A stretch of DNA of 64,000 bases, taken from assembly GCA_965237985.1 (NCBI GenBank), contig OZ250161.1, positions 992,001 to 1,056,000 of the forward strand, read 5' to 3'. Shown one piece after another: positions 7,618 through 15,804 of this stretch. Source of the DNA: G965212025 sp965237985. Lineage in GTDB: Bacteria > Pseudomonadota > Gammaproteobacteria > Poriferisulfidales > Oxydemutatoraceae. The first letter of the stretch is position 1, and every line of letters starts with the position of its first letter. The notes under the pieces are model-generated. The model saw only the letters and a list, made by a program, of their open reading frames with translations, made no database searches and was not told the origin of the DNA. A program made the position numbers and the translations under genes.

Positions 7618-10600
7618 ATGCAGCTGTCACCATATTTGAACATCGCCACACGTGCGGTCTTCAGCGCCGGAAAAGTTCTGGTTCGCTGCTTGAACCGTCT
7701 GGAACCATTGGGGGCCAGGAAAAAATATCAAATCAGTCTGATCAATGAGGCGAAACTGGAATGCGAGCAGGAAATCGCTCAAACACTGCTCGAAGCATTT
7801 CCGCAACATGCGCTTCTAGGCATAGAAATTGGCAAGGTCGGCATTCCTGACAGCGATTATCTGTGGTTGGCTAAATCACTGGATGGCACGACAAACTTTG
7901 TCCGTGCGTTGCCGTTTTTTGCAATATCCATAGCCTTGCAGCGTCATGGCGAAACACTGGTCGGGTTGATTTATGACCCTGTGCGCAACGAATTGTTCAC
8001 CGCCACAAAAGGTGGCGGTGCCTGGATTGACAAACACCGTATCCGAACCAGGGAACGTGCTGGTCTTTCTGAAGCCATTTTTGGCATCGGGCTTGCCTGG
8101 GAGGAGTCGCTTGATGGTCGTTATGAACATCAAGCCAAAAAATTAATATCCAAGCTTGCCGAGACTCGCAAGAGTGGTTGCACTTCCCTGGACCTGGCTT
8201 ATGTGGCTGCCGGCAGACTGGACGGGTGGTGGTCCTGCGGGCTGAAAGCGTGGGATATGGCAGCCGGCGCATTACTGGTTGCTGAAGCCGGGGGGGTGGT
8301 TTCTGATCTTACCGGGGAAAGCACCTACCTTGAAAACGGAAATATGCTTGCAACCACAATGTCTTTGCGGGAAGACGTGCTCGCACTTTATGAGACGGAA
8401 GCCGCCAGAGAAGGTTCGGAACCCTCTGCTGCTGCAACACTGGTGGAAGAAACTCTTGAAGGAACACCAGGGCCGGCTGGTGAACCACTCAGCGATGAAC
8501 ATTCCGACCGTGACCGGCCCGAAGAAAGGGCGAACAGAAACCAGGACTCGTCGCACAACGAAGGGCAAAACGAATCAGGAAGTGCCAGAAGAAGCCAGCG
8601 ACCTGCCGAACAACCTGGACCAGCTGGTGAACCACTCAGCGATGAACATTCCGACCGTGACCAGCCCGAAGAAAGGGCAAACAGAAACCAAAACTCGTCG
8701 CACAACGAAGGGCAAAACGAATCAGGTAATGCCAGAAGAAGCCAGCGACCTGCCGAACAACCTGGACCGGCTGGTGAACCACTCAGCGATGAACATTCCG
8801 ACCGTGACCAGCCCGAAGAAAGGGCAAACAGAAACCAAAACTCGTCGCACAACGAAGGGCAAAACGAATCAGGAAGTGCCAGAAGAAGCCAGCGACCTGC
8901 CGAACAACCTGGACCAGCTGGTGAACCACTCAGCGATGAACATTCCGACCGTGACCGGCCCGAAGAAAGGGCGAACAGAAACCAAGACTCGTCGCACAAC
9001 GAGGGGCAAAACGAATCAGGGAGTGCCAGGAGAAGCCAGCGACCTGCCGAACGGTCTGGATGGGAAGCACGCGGGAGAACACCAGGGTCGGCCGGTGAAC
9101 GCTTCGCTTCTGAATATTCCGGTCGTGCTCGCCCTGAAAGAAGAACGAATAGAGACTCGGACTGGTCGTACAGAAAAAGGCAAAACGAATCAGGGGATAC
9201 CAGAAGAAGCCAGCGACCTTTTGCCGAACGGTCTGGATGGGAAGCACGCGGGAGAACACCAGGACCGGCCGGTGAACGCTTCGCTTCTGAATATTCCGGT
9301 CGTGCTCGCCCCGAAAGAAGAGCGAACCCTGAAAGAAGAACGAACAGAGACTCGGACTGGTCGCACAGAAAAAGGCAAAACGAATCAGGGGATACCAGAA
9401 GAAGCCAGCGACCTTTTGCCGAACGGTCTGGATGGGAAGCACGCGGGAGAACACCAGGACCGGCCGGTGAACGCTTCGCTTCTGAATATTCCGGTCGTGC
9501 TCGTCCCGAAAGAGGAGCGAACAGAGACTCGGACTGGTCGCACAGAAAAAGGCAAAACGAATCAGGGAATACCAGAAGAAGCCCGCAGCCTTTTGCCGAA
9601 CGGTCTGGATGGGAAGCACGCGGGAGAACACCGGGACCGGCCGGTGAACGCTTCGCTTCTGAATATTCCGGTCGTGCTCGCCCCGAAAGAAGGGCGAACC
9701 CTGAAAGAAGAACGAACAGAGACTCGGATTGGTCGCACAGAAAAAGGCAAAACGAATCAGGAAATACCAGAAGAAGCCCGCAGCCTTTTGCCGAACGGTC
9801 TGGATGGGAAGCACGCGGGAAAACACCGGGACCGGCCGGTGAACGCTTCGCTTCTGAATATTCCGGTCGTGCTCGCCCCGAAAGAAGGGCGAACCCTGAA
9901 AGAAGAACGAACAGAGACTCGGATTGGTCGCACAGAAAAAGGCAAAACGAATCAGGAAATACCAGAAGAAGCCCGCAGTCTTTTGCCGAACGGTCTGGAT
10001 GGGAAGCACGCGGGAGAACACCGGGACCGACCGGTGAACGCTTCGCTTCTGAATATTCCGGTCGTGCTCGCCCTGAAAGAAGGGCGAACCCTGAAAGAAG
10101 AACAAACAGAGACTCGGACTGGTCGCACAGAAAAAGGCAAAACGAATCAGGAAATACCAGAAGAAGCCCGCAGCCTTTTGCCGAACGGTCTGGATGGGAA
10201 GCACGCGGGAGAACACCGGGACCGACCGGTGAGCGCTTCGCTTCTGAATATTCCGGTCGTGCTCGCCCCGAAAGAAGAGCGAACCCTGAAAGAAGAACGA
10301 ACAGAGACTCGGACTGGTCGCACAGAAAAAGGCAAAACGAATCAGAAAATACCAGAAAAAGCCCGCAGCCTTTTGCCGAACGGTCTGGATGGGAAGCACG
10401 CGGGGGAACACCGGGACCAGCTGATGAACGGCTCGTCACCAAACATTCTGTCCATGCTCGACCCGAGAAAAAAACGAAAGAAACTTCGGACAGACTGCAG
10501 ACCAAAAAACGAAACGAAACAGACTGTGGAAGCGAAAAACGCGATCAGAGAAAACAGCAAGACAGCCCGAAACAAGAACACCACAATCACCCGGCCAAGT

Positions 10601-10719
10601 CTCCTGAGTCAGCAGACAAGGCGCCTCACCGTCACATTTCACAGAACACCAAACACCATGACAACGTCGATAAATCTAAGCTCAAGGAAATACCGGATGA
10701 CAAAAGCCCCGTGACCTGA
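7618..10719 (+). CDS. suhB: SuhB-like inositol monophosphatase pseudoenzyme with long repeat tail
   Basis: Residues 1-265 align along their length with E. coli SuhB (PQH, FVRALPFFAISIAL, YDPVRNELFTATKGGGAW, LDLAYVAAGRLDGWW, WDMAAGALLVAEAGGVVSD). SuhB hydrolyses inositol-1-phosphate but also acts, independently of catalysis, with NusA and Nus factors in rRNA antitermination. Here metal-site acids are missing: the GEES/TEES Glu is Ile69, the DPLDGTTNF motif reads AKSLDGTTNF with Lys86 for the first Asp, and the VDKAAE Asp aligns with Lys46. Only Asp89 and the WD Asp remain. I infer a catalytically dead, antitermination-type SuhB. From about residue 284 a low-complexity tail of four 49-residue repeats and seven-plus 59/65-residue repeats runs to a Lys/His-rich end. 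The normal SuhB length is about 270. The ATG has AGG upstream. Confidence 0.85.
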   Translation: MQLSPYLNIATRAVFSAGKVLVRCLNRLEPLGARKKYQISLINEAKLECEQEIAQTLLEAFPQHALLGIEIGKVGIPDSDYLWLAKSLDGTTNFVRALPFFAISIALQRHGETLVGLIYDPVRNELFTATKGGGAWIDKHRIRTRERAGLSEAIFGIGLAWEESLDGRYEHQAKKLISKLAETRKSGCTSLDLAYVAAGRLDGWWSCGLKAWDMAAGALLVAEAGGVVSDLTGESTYLENGNMLATTMSLREDVLALYETEAAREGSEPSAAATLVEETLEGTPGPAGEPLSDEHSDRDRPEERANRNQDSSHNEGQNESGSARRSQRPAEQPGPAGEPLSDEHSDRDQPEERANRNQNSSHNEGQNESGNARRSQRPAEQPGPAGEPLSDEHSDRDQPEERANRNQNSSHNEGQNESGSARRSQRPAEQPGPAGEPLSDEHSDRDRPEERANRNQDSSHNEGQNESGSARRSQRPAERSGWEARGRTPGSAGERFASEYSGRARPERRTNRDSDWSYRKRQNESGDTRRSQRPFAERSGWEARGRTPGPAGERFASEYSGRARPERRANPERRTNRDSDWSHRKRQNESGDTRRSQRPFAERSGWEARGRTPGPAGERFASEYSGRARPERGANRDSDWSHRKRQNESGNTRRSPQPFAERSGWEARGRTPGPAGERFASEYSGRARPERRANPERRTNRDSDWSHRKRQNESGNTRRSPQPFAERSGWEARGKTPGPAGERFASEYSGRARPERRANPERRTNRDSDWSHRKRQNESGNTRRSPQSFAERSGWEARGRTPGPTGERFASEYSGRARPERRANPERRTNRDSDWSHRKRQNESGNTRRSPQPFAERSGWEARGRTPGPTGERFASEYSGRARPERRANPERRTNRDSDWSHRKRQNESENTRKSPQPFAERSGWEARGGTPGPADERLVTKHSVHARPEKKTKETSDRLQTKKRNETDCGSEKRDQRKQQDSPKQEHHNHPAKSPESADKAPHRHISQNTKHHDNVDKSKLKEIPDDKSPVT
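8467..9051 (+). repeat. Tandem repeat family A in the SuhB tail (4 x 147 bp)
   Basis: Four direct copies of 147 bp (starts 8467, 8614, 8761, 8908) encode 49-residue units beginning PGPAGEPLSDEHSDRD and containing NRNQxSSHNEGQNESG and ARRSQRPAEQ. Copies differ at only a few bases, so they are young or homogenised. The units are rich in E, R, S, N, D and Q, with no predicted hydrophobic core, and are probably disordered. Confidence 0.95.
9052..10440 (+). repeat. Tandem repeat family B in the SuhB tail (177/195 bp)
   Basis: Units start at 9052, 9229, 9424, 9601, 9796, 9991 and 10186, with a partial unit at 10381. Lengths are 177 bp (59 residues) or 195 bp (65 residues). The long form carries an extra six-residue PERRAN duplication. 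Each unit reads SGWEARGRTPGPAGERFASE, then YSGRARPERR, DSDWSHRKRQNESG and TRRSPQPFAER. It shares ends with family A, so A and B are related. All lengths are multiples of three, which keeps the frame. It is Arg-rich and strongly charged. Confidence 0.95.
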
Positions 10720-10914
10720 ACATGAATGACAAAAAAGCGGGCAAGATGACAAAACTTTGCTCTTGGAAGATATTTTGCAGAAAATCGGAGACATGCGAGG
10801 CTGGTCGTGCGTCTTGAGTGGGCAGGCTGATGCCCGCGTCGATGGCGATGGGAGAATTGCATCACCTTGCGCGTAAAAGGGAAAATTTATGAAAAGGATC
10901 CCTTTCTCCTGAAT

Positions 10915-12138
10915 TGTAGAAGTTTAGACCCAATCTGACACATCACTCAATCAAGCTGAGCGCAGCGAAGCTTGATTGAGTGAGAGTTACCCGTTTAGAT
11001 GTAACTGCAATATTAATATCCAAACAAAGAGGTAACTCTCATGATCCATACTAACGATAAAGTCATTAAATATAAAGTCGGCCTACTCAATCTGGCTGAA
11101 GAACTCGGAAACGTCTCAAAAGCCTGCAAGATGATGGGCTTATCTAGAGATACTTTCTAGCGATACAAAGCCGCTGATGATGAAGGTGGCATTGAAGCAC
11201 TTTTTGATCAAAACAGGTGTAGCCCGAACCTCAAAAATAGAGTTGATCCTACGATTGAATCCATCGTCGTTGAATACGCTCTGGAAGAACCTGCCCATGG
11301 GCAGACCCGAACCAGCAATGAGCTACGCAAAATGGGGACATTTGTTTCGCCGACGGGCGTACGAAGTATTTGGTTACGCCATAACCTGGCTTGCCTTAAA
11401 GATCGACTCAAAGCACTATCCGATAAAGTGGCCACTGAAGGCCTGATTCTTACTGAGCCTCAAGTCGCTGCCATGGAACGCAAACAAGATGACGATCAGG
11501 CCTGTGGTGAGATAGAAACAGCCCACCCTGGCTATTTGGGCTCGCAAGACACTTACTATGTGGGTACATTCAAGGGTATTGGCCGAGTCTATCAGCAGAC
11601 GTTTATTGATACTTACAGTAAAGTCGCTCATGCCAAGCTCTACACCACCAAAACGCCGATTACCGCCGCTGATATGCTCAATGATCGTGTGTTGCCGTTC
11701 TATGAGGAACAAGCACTTCCCATGCTGCGGATTCTCACCGACCGTGGTACAGAATATTGTGGTCGAGCTGACCAACATGATTACCAGCTCTACCTGGCTT
11801 TGAATGATATTGAGCACACCAAAACCAAAGTCAGGTCACCGCAAACCAATGGCATTTGTGAACGCTTCCACAAGACCCTTCTCAATGAGTTTTACCAAGT
11901 TACCCTGCGTAAGAAAATCTATCAATCGATAGAAGAATTACAAATTGATCTTGACAAATGGCTCATCAAATACAATACTCAACGAACTCACCAAGGCAAA
12001 ATGTGCTGTGGGAGAACGCCGATGGAAACTCTCATCGACGGCAAATCAATCTGGAAGGAAAAGTTCTTGAACTAAACTTAACCTGACAGTCGGTTGCTGA
12101 TAAACGGGTAACTGTCAGATCAAGTCTGAATTTCTGCA
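10915..12138 (+). mobile_element. IS481-family element, copy B
   Basis: The 1224-bp element has the same left inverted repeat as copy A (TGTAGAAGTTTAGAC...). Its right repeat has drifted (ends GAATTTCTGCA). It lacks the CTGGC duplication of copy A, so the catalytic frame is continuous. CCTGAAT precedes it and CCTGATG follows, which might be a degenerate target duplication. It sits 195 bp downstream of the suhB stop. Confidence 0.85.
11041..12075 (+). pseudogene. IS481-family transposase, copy B (in-frame amber)
   Basis: The frame from the ATG at 11041 carries a helix-turn-helix, meets TAG at 11158-11160 in exactly the same codon as copy A (DTF-stop-RYK), and is then open to 12075. It contains the DDE triad (GSQDTYYVG, TDRGTEYCG, NGICERFHKT) and the RTHQGKMCCGRTPME end. 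An internal ATG at 11332 gives a 247-residue catalytic fragment. Because the second part looks intact, either the amber codon is read through or the family survives by help from a functional copy elsewhere. The native length would be about 344 residues. Confidence 0.78.
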
Positions 12139-12999
12139 CCTGATGCCATACTGTAGAAGCTGAAGGTCACGGCAGTCCCGGTCCAAGCTCTGATAGACAG
12201 CATCGCCTCCTCCGATGGTCGCGTAGCTTGCGCGGGTCATCCTTCTTTTACCGACCACACCTGGCATTTTCGTGTTGCCTGCAAAGCGCGAGATGGAAAA
12301 TATCAGCCCGAAATTCACCACGCCCCCATCGCAAAGTGTCGCGCGCGACTGATGTGGGCGTAGGCAGGCCCTCACGGGAAGCGATAGGTTCATTGCATCG
12401 GGGCGCAAGCCGGATTCAGGTGGGGGCAGGAGCATTTCAGTCCCACTTGGCGTACGCCTGTCAAGTTGCCGACCCGTATTGTAAAACGACCTTTACCACA
12501 GCTTTCGCCCTGCTGTCCAGTGCCGTTTTGGCCTGCAACTTTTTCTGCCTGGCATTTTCCACCATCACCATTCTCAGTCGTCTGAGCTGTGGGATTTCCC
12601 TGCTACCGTAACTGGAATCCCAACACCAGGCATTTTTCTCTGACACACCCTGCTGTCTTGCCAAATCGGAGACAGGCATGGAAGCAGAATTTTCGGATGG
12701 CCCATCCATCACCATTGATTCTGAAGGCACCACAAACAGCAGACCCTAAAGTATATTTTCCGATGCTCCAGCAAGAGCGACGATACTTGCCCGAGTGAAA
12801 CGACAAATCGACATGTTGAAAGCCAGTAAACCCCCGACCCGAAAACCACCAAAGGCATCGTGGCACAAAAGCCTGGAAACTGCCAAGAAGAGTATTGTTA
12901 TCCTGCAGTCAACACCTGTTCTTCCAGCATCGCCACAGGCTCATGACGACGACACGCAAAGGTTGAAATCATGCGCTACCTGCCCGCGTCCGCCAGGGT
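12139..12999. other. Degraded intergenic zone between IS481 copy B and narL
   Basis: Apart from the IS3 OrfA-like remnant at 12461-12679, I find no coding sequence I can support. Short open frames on both strands lack motifs. Confidence 0.4.
12461..12679 (-). pseudogene. IS3-family OrfA-like transposase remnant
   Basis: The minus-strand frame reads MPVSDLARQQGVSEKNAWCW, then SSYGSREIPQLRRLR and ENARQKKLQAKTALD. This follows the layout of IS3-type OrfA helix-turn-helix proteins (VADLCREHGISE.TFYRWKSKYGG, SDxRRLRxLExENxxLKKLLA). The aromatic residues of the second helix and the leucine-zipper register are damaged. No OrfB with its DDE motif follows, and no inverted repeats were found. It is a fossil fragment. 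Confidence 0.5.
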
Positions 13000-13662
13000 T
13001 CAGTCTTTTCGTCGCCCACCAGAAGACCGCAAATTATGCTCCACTACCAAAATCGCCGCTTCAACACGCGAGTGTACTTTAAGTTTCTTGAGCGCAGCTT
13101 TGACATGCAGTTTCACTGTACCGACGGCTATCTCCAACAGCAGTGCAATGCTTTTGTTACTACGCCCTTCTGCCAGTAAATTCAGCACTTCATTTTCACG
13201 TGGCGTCAGTTTTTCGGACAGGGCCTTCCTGCCTTTTACCACACCCATCCTGATCAATTCATAACTTTCGCGCATCTCATCGGGAATGACTTTCTCTCCT
13301 TTTAAGAGACTATGGATTGCCTCGACAAACTGGTCTGGGTCCATGTTCTTCGTCAAATACCCCTGCGCACCGTTATTCAATGCTTCCGCCATATCTTCTG
13401 GATCACAACTCGTGGTCAGCATCGCCAATATCGCCTGGCAAGCTTGTTTGTGCAGAGTTTTCAGTACATCTATTCCGTCCTGCTTCGGCATTCTGATATC
13501 AATCAGGACCACAGTCGGAGGTTCTTCAAGAATGTGCTGTATTCCTTCTGCTATTTCGCCGGTTGAAACAGAAATACGGATACCATGCTGCGTCAGCATC
13601 CGACATAAACCATCCCGAAAAAGGGAGTGATCATCAATGATGGCCACACTGATGTCTGTCAT
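13000..13662 (-). CDS. narL: NarL/FixJ-type response regulator
   Basis: This cytosolic transcription factor of 220 residues has an N-terminal receiver domain (acidic pocket Asp10/Asp11, phospho-acceptor Asp55 in LIDIRMPKQDG, Lys in GYLTKNMD) and a C-terminal LuxR-type helix-turn-helix (LTPRENEVLNLLAEGRSNKS, then GTVKLHVKAALKKL). It lies 13 bp downstream of the histidine kinase gene and is surely its partner. The NarL name follows the kinase type and overall layout. Its target genes and signal are not visible, and no nitrate reductase genes are in the window. Confidence 0.85.
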   Translation of the reverse strand: MTDISVAIIDDHSLFRDGLCRMLTQHGIRISVSTGEIAEGIQHILEEPPTVVLIDIRMPKQDGIDVLKTLHKQACQAILAMLTTSCDPEDMAEALNNGAQGYLTKNMDPDQFVEAIHSLLKGEKVIPDEMRESYELIRMGVVKGRKALSEKLTPRENEVLNLLAEGRSNKSIALLLEIAVGTVKLHVKAALKKLKVHSRVEAAILVVEHNLRSSGGRRKD

Positions 13663-13675
13663 TTCTCTTCCTCAG

Positions 13676-15301
13676 TCAATGTAGTTTGTCTTCATTTATC
13701 TGAACGCGCCTGACTGTAGACACGCCTGCAAATGGCTTTTCCAGGCCCGGCGCACCGCCCTCCGACACAGTATATTCCAGTCGAACACAAACCCCTTCGC
13801 CAGGCTCGCTATCAATGTCCAATCTGGCACCAATAGCACGCGCTCGCTCGCCCATCATGCTCATTCCGTAATGCCCCCTGACACTGCCATCAACTGAAGT
13901 CGATGCCCCTGGCATCCCCACACCATCGTCTTCAACCAGCACAACACGCTGGTCACCAGAGGGTTGTCCTATAAAAACGCGTACATTTTTCGCCGCGGCA
14001 TGCCTGACAACATTGTTCAGTGCCTCTTGGCAAATCATTTGCACTTCAGTGACATGTTCTTCAGGCGGTTCTGTTGCGTCCCCCGCACTGTGGAAAAAAA
14101 AACGGATGCCCGGGTTTTCATATCGAAAACGTTCCAGCATGTCACCAAGGGAGCGTGTCAGCCCCATGGTTTTTTGCGCAAGCGGTGGGGCACGAAAGTG
14201 CTCGATAAGCTCTCGCACTTCCAGATTAGCAGTCTTGACCGTGGCGTCGAGTCTGCCCAGTTCTTCGGGGAGCACTTCATGCTCACTTTTTTCCACGTGA
14301 CGGTGCATAGTACACACTTGGAAGCGAAGGCTGCTGATGGTTTGCGCCAGAGAATCGTGCACTTCCCGCCCAATACGGGCGCGTTCCTCCAGTATCAGGA
14401 GTCTGTTGCTTTCCTCGTCCAGTCGACAGGCTTCAATCGCCATCCCGAAATGCCGCACCACGCTGCTAAAAAGCCCGGCAAGTTCTTTCCTCCTGGCAAA
14501 AAGCTTTTCCTTCAGATACAGGCTACACACACCAATCAACACACCGTGCGTCAGCATTTGCAAAACCAGCCTGGATTGTTGCTCATCATCCTGCAGGTAG
14601 GGACTGTCCATGGATAAAAGAAGGCGATTTTCGTCTTTTATGAACACGCCTCTGGTAGCCAATCTCATCATTTGTCCGCCGCCAAAATTTTTGCGAATGA
14701 CGACACGATCAATCCCGAGTACATCTTCAAGCGTCCACAGCATGGTGGACAGCAAATCATTCAACCCACGTCTTGTATTGATTTCGGTGGCAAAGTTGTA
14801 CAGCATGGCGAGAAAACGGGTTTTTTCTGCCACGTGTTCCATGTGAATGCTAAGCTGCTCACTGGCATTGTTGCTTTGCGATTCCAGCATTTCCACCATG
14901 GTATTGAGATCGCCTTCCATCTTGGAAAATACCCCGTTGCCTTTCGCCACGAACAAGCGCGCGGAAAGATCTCCAGCGTGGACTTTCATCAACCAGTTGC
15001 GCACATGGTGGGCGGGCACAAGCAGGTCTCGCGCCAGCAAATAGCCAAGCAGTAACAAGGTGGCTAAAAGCGACACCGCGAGAACGGCCTGAAATGGAAA
15101 AGAAAGAAAGAAATCTTCGCCTCCCGGGGCCGGCAACTGTGGCCAGAAAAACAGCGAGGCTGCTAACAGTGACAAAAACACCAACATCACGACAAAAAGC
15201 AGCCAGCCACGCCACAAGTCTGTCCGCCGCCAGAACTCACCACCACGCACGCTCGTTGATTCTGTGGGGGGCTCTATCAGTGATGCGTCAGGCTGATTCA
15301 T
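13676..15301 (-). CDS. NarX-like sensor histidine kinase lacking a periplasmic sensor domain
   Basis: This 541-residue inner-membrane kinase autophosphorylates and passes phosphate to the adjacent NarL-type regulator. Two membrane segments (about 33-53 and 70-91) are separated by only some 16 residues. A HAMP linker (about 95-145), a GAF-like central part, a HisKA_3 dimerisation domain with His315 in REVHDSLAQ, and an ATPase domain (EDDGVGM, GHYGMSMMGERA, GEGV) follow. E. coli NarX has a roughly 110-residue periplasmic nitrate-binding domain with a P-box between its two membrane helices. That domain is absent here, so the signal is probably sensed inside the cell, perhaps by the GAF-like part. 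It is divergent from aceE. Confidence 0.82.
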   Translation of the reverse strand: MNQPDASLIEPPTESTSVRGGEFWRRTDLWRGWLLFVVMLVFLSLLAASLFFWPQLPAPGGEDFFLSFPFQAVLAVSLLATLLLLGYLLARDLLVPAHHVRNWLMKVHAGDLSARLFVAKGNGVFSKMEGDLNTMVEMLESQSNNASEQLSIHMEHVAEKTRFLAMLYNFATEINTRRGLNDLLSTMLWTLEDVLGIDRVVIRKNFGGGQMMRLATRGVFIKDENRLLLSMDSPYLQDDEQQSRLVLQMLTHGVLIGVCSLYLKEKLFARRKELAGLFSSVVRHFGMAIEACRLDEESNRLLILEERARIGREVHDSLAQTISSLRFQVCTMHRHVEKSEHEVLPEELGRLDATVKTANLEVRELIEHFRAPPLAQKTMGLTRSLGDMLERFRYENPGIRFFFHSAGDATEPPEEHVTEVQMICQEALNNVVRHAAAKNVRVFIGQPSGDQRVVLVEDDGVGMPGASTSVDGSVRGHYGMSMMGERARAIGARLDIDSEPGEGVCVRLEYTVSEGGAPGLEKPFAGVSTVRRVQINEDKLH

Positions 15302-15804
15302 TTCATGAGCTGGTTTCCAGTTCCCTTGTCAGGAACCGGAGTCACAGGAATTGCAAAAAACGACATCAGGATCCACGGCGGCAAGTTCCGCATCATGCTG
15401 GGTCAGTCTGTCAATCAATTCCCGGACAGCCTTTGAAGATCCCAAGGTCACACCCTTCCAACAGCAACATCGATCACCACCACAAAGTCACGCATAGAGT
15501 CCCGTCAAATAACGAAAACGATCACCGACAATGCACGACACCCCAATCCCCAACGGCGCTCATTGGGAACCACCCCTATTGCGCGCCTCGCCACTGCACA
15601 CTACCTTCGCTGCACCCTAGTGTAAAAACACTTGGATGTCAAATTGATAACCAGCACCACAAACCATCCTCGCACCGTCATGAATACGACAGATGCGCGA
15701 GCAACCTGTGGCACAATCAAGAAACCGTCGGAAATAATGTGGAATATATTCCGCAAATCCCGGATTTTTAAAGTCACAACCCAGAAAACCACCGCACAAT
15801 CACA
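15302..15804. other. Divergent promoter region of narXL-like genes and aceE, with a possible tiny ORF
   Basis: This roughly 500-bp region must hold the promoters of the divergent kinase operon and the pyruvate dehydrogenase operon. A small minus-strand frame at 15329-15451 is listed separately. The rest shows no gene. Confidence 0.45.
15329..15451 (-). CDS. Possible 40-residue CxxC microprotein upstream of the kinase gene
   Basis: A GTG (or a TTG three codons on, preceded by GGAAGGG at good spacing) opens a frame reading SSKAVRELIDRLTQHDAELA, then VDPDVVFCNSCDSGS and a stop. It looks amphipathic and ends with a CNSC pair. It lies 28 bp before the kinase start in the same direction. The codon pattern is plausible, but I recognise no family, and chance cannot be excluded. 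Confidence 0.25.
   Translation of the reverse strand: MTLGSSKAVRELIDRLTQHDAELAAVDPDVVFCNSCDSGS

Noticed and set aside
8388..10505. 705-codon minus-strand open frame opposite the suhB tail
   Set aside because: It follows from stop-free units repeated in multiples of three. It has no start context or recognisable domain, so it is kept only as an observation.
12228..12611. 127-codon plus-strand open frame after IS481 copy B
   Set aside because: It overlaps the IS3 OrfA-like remnant on the other strand and has no motif. Its composition looks non-coding.
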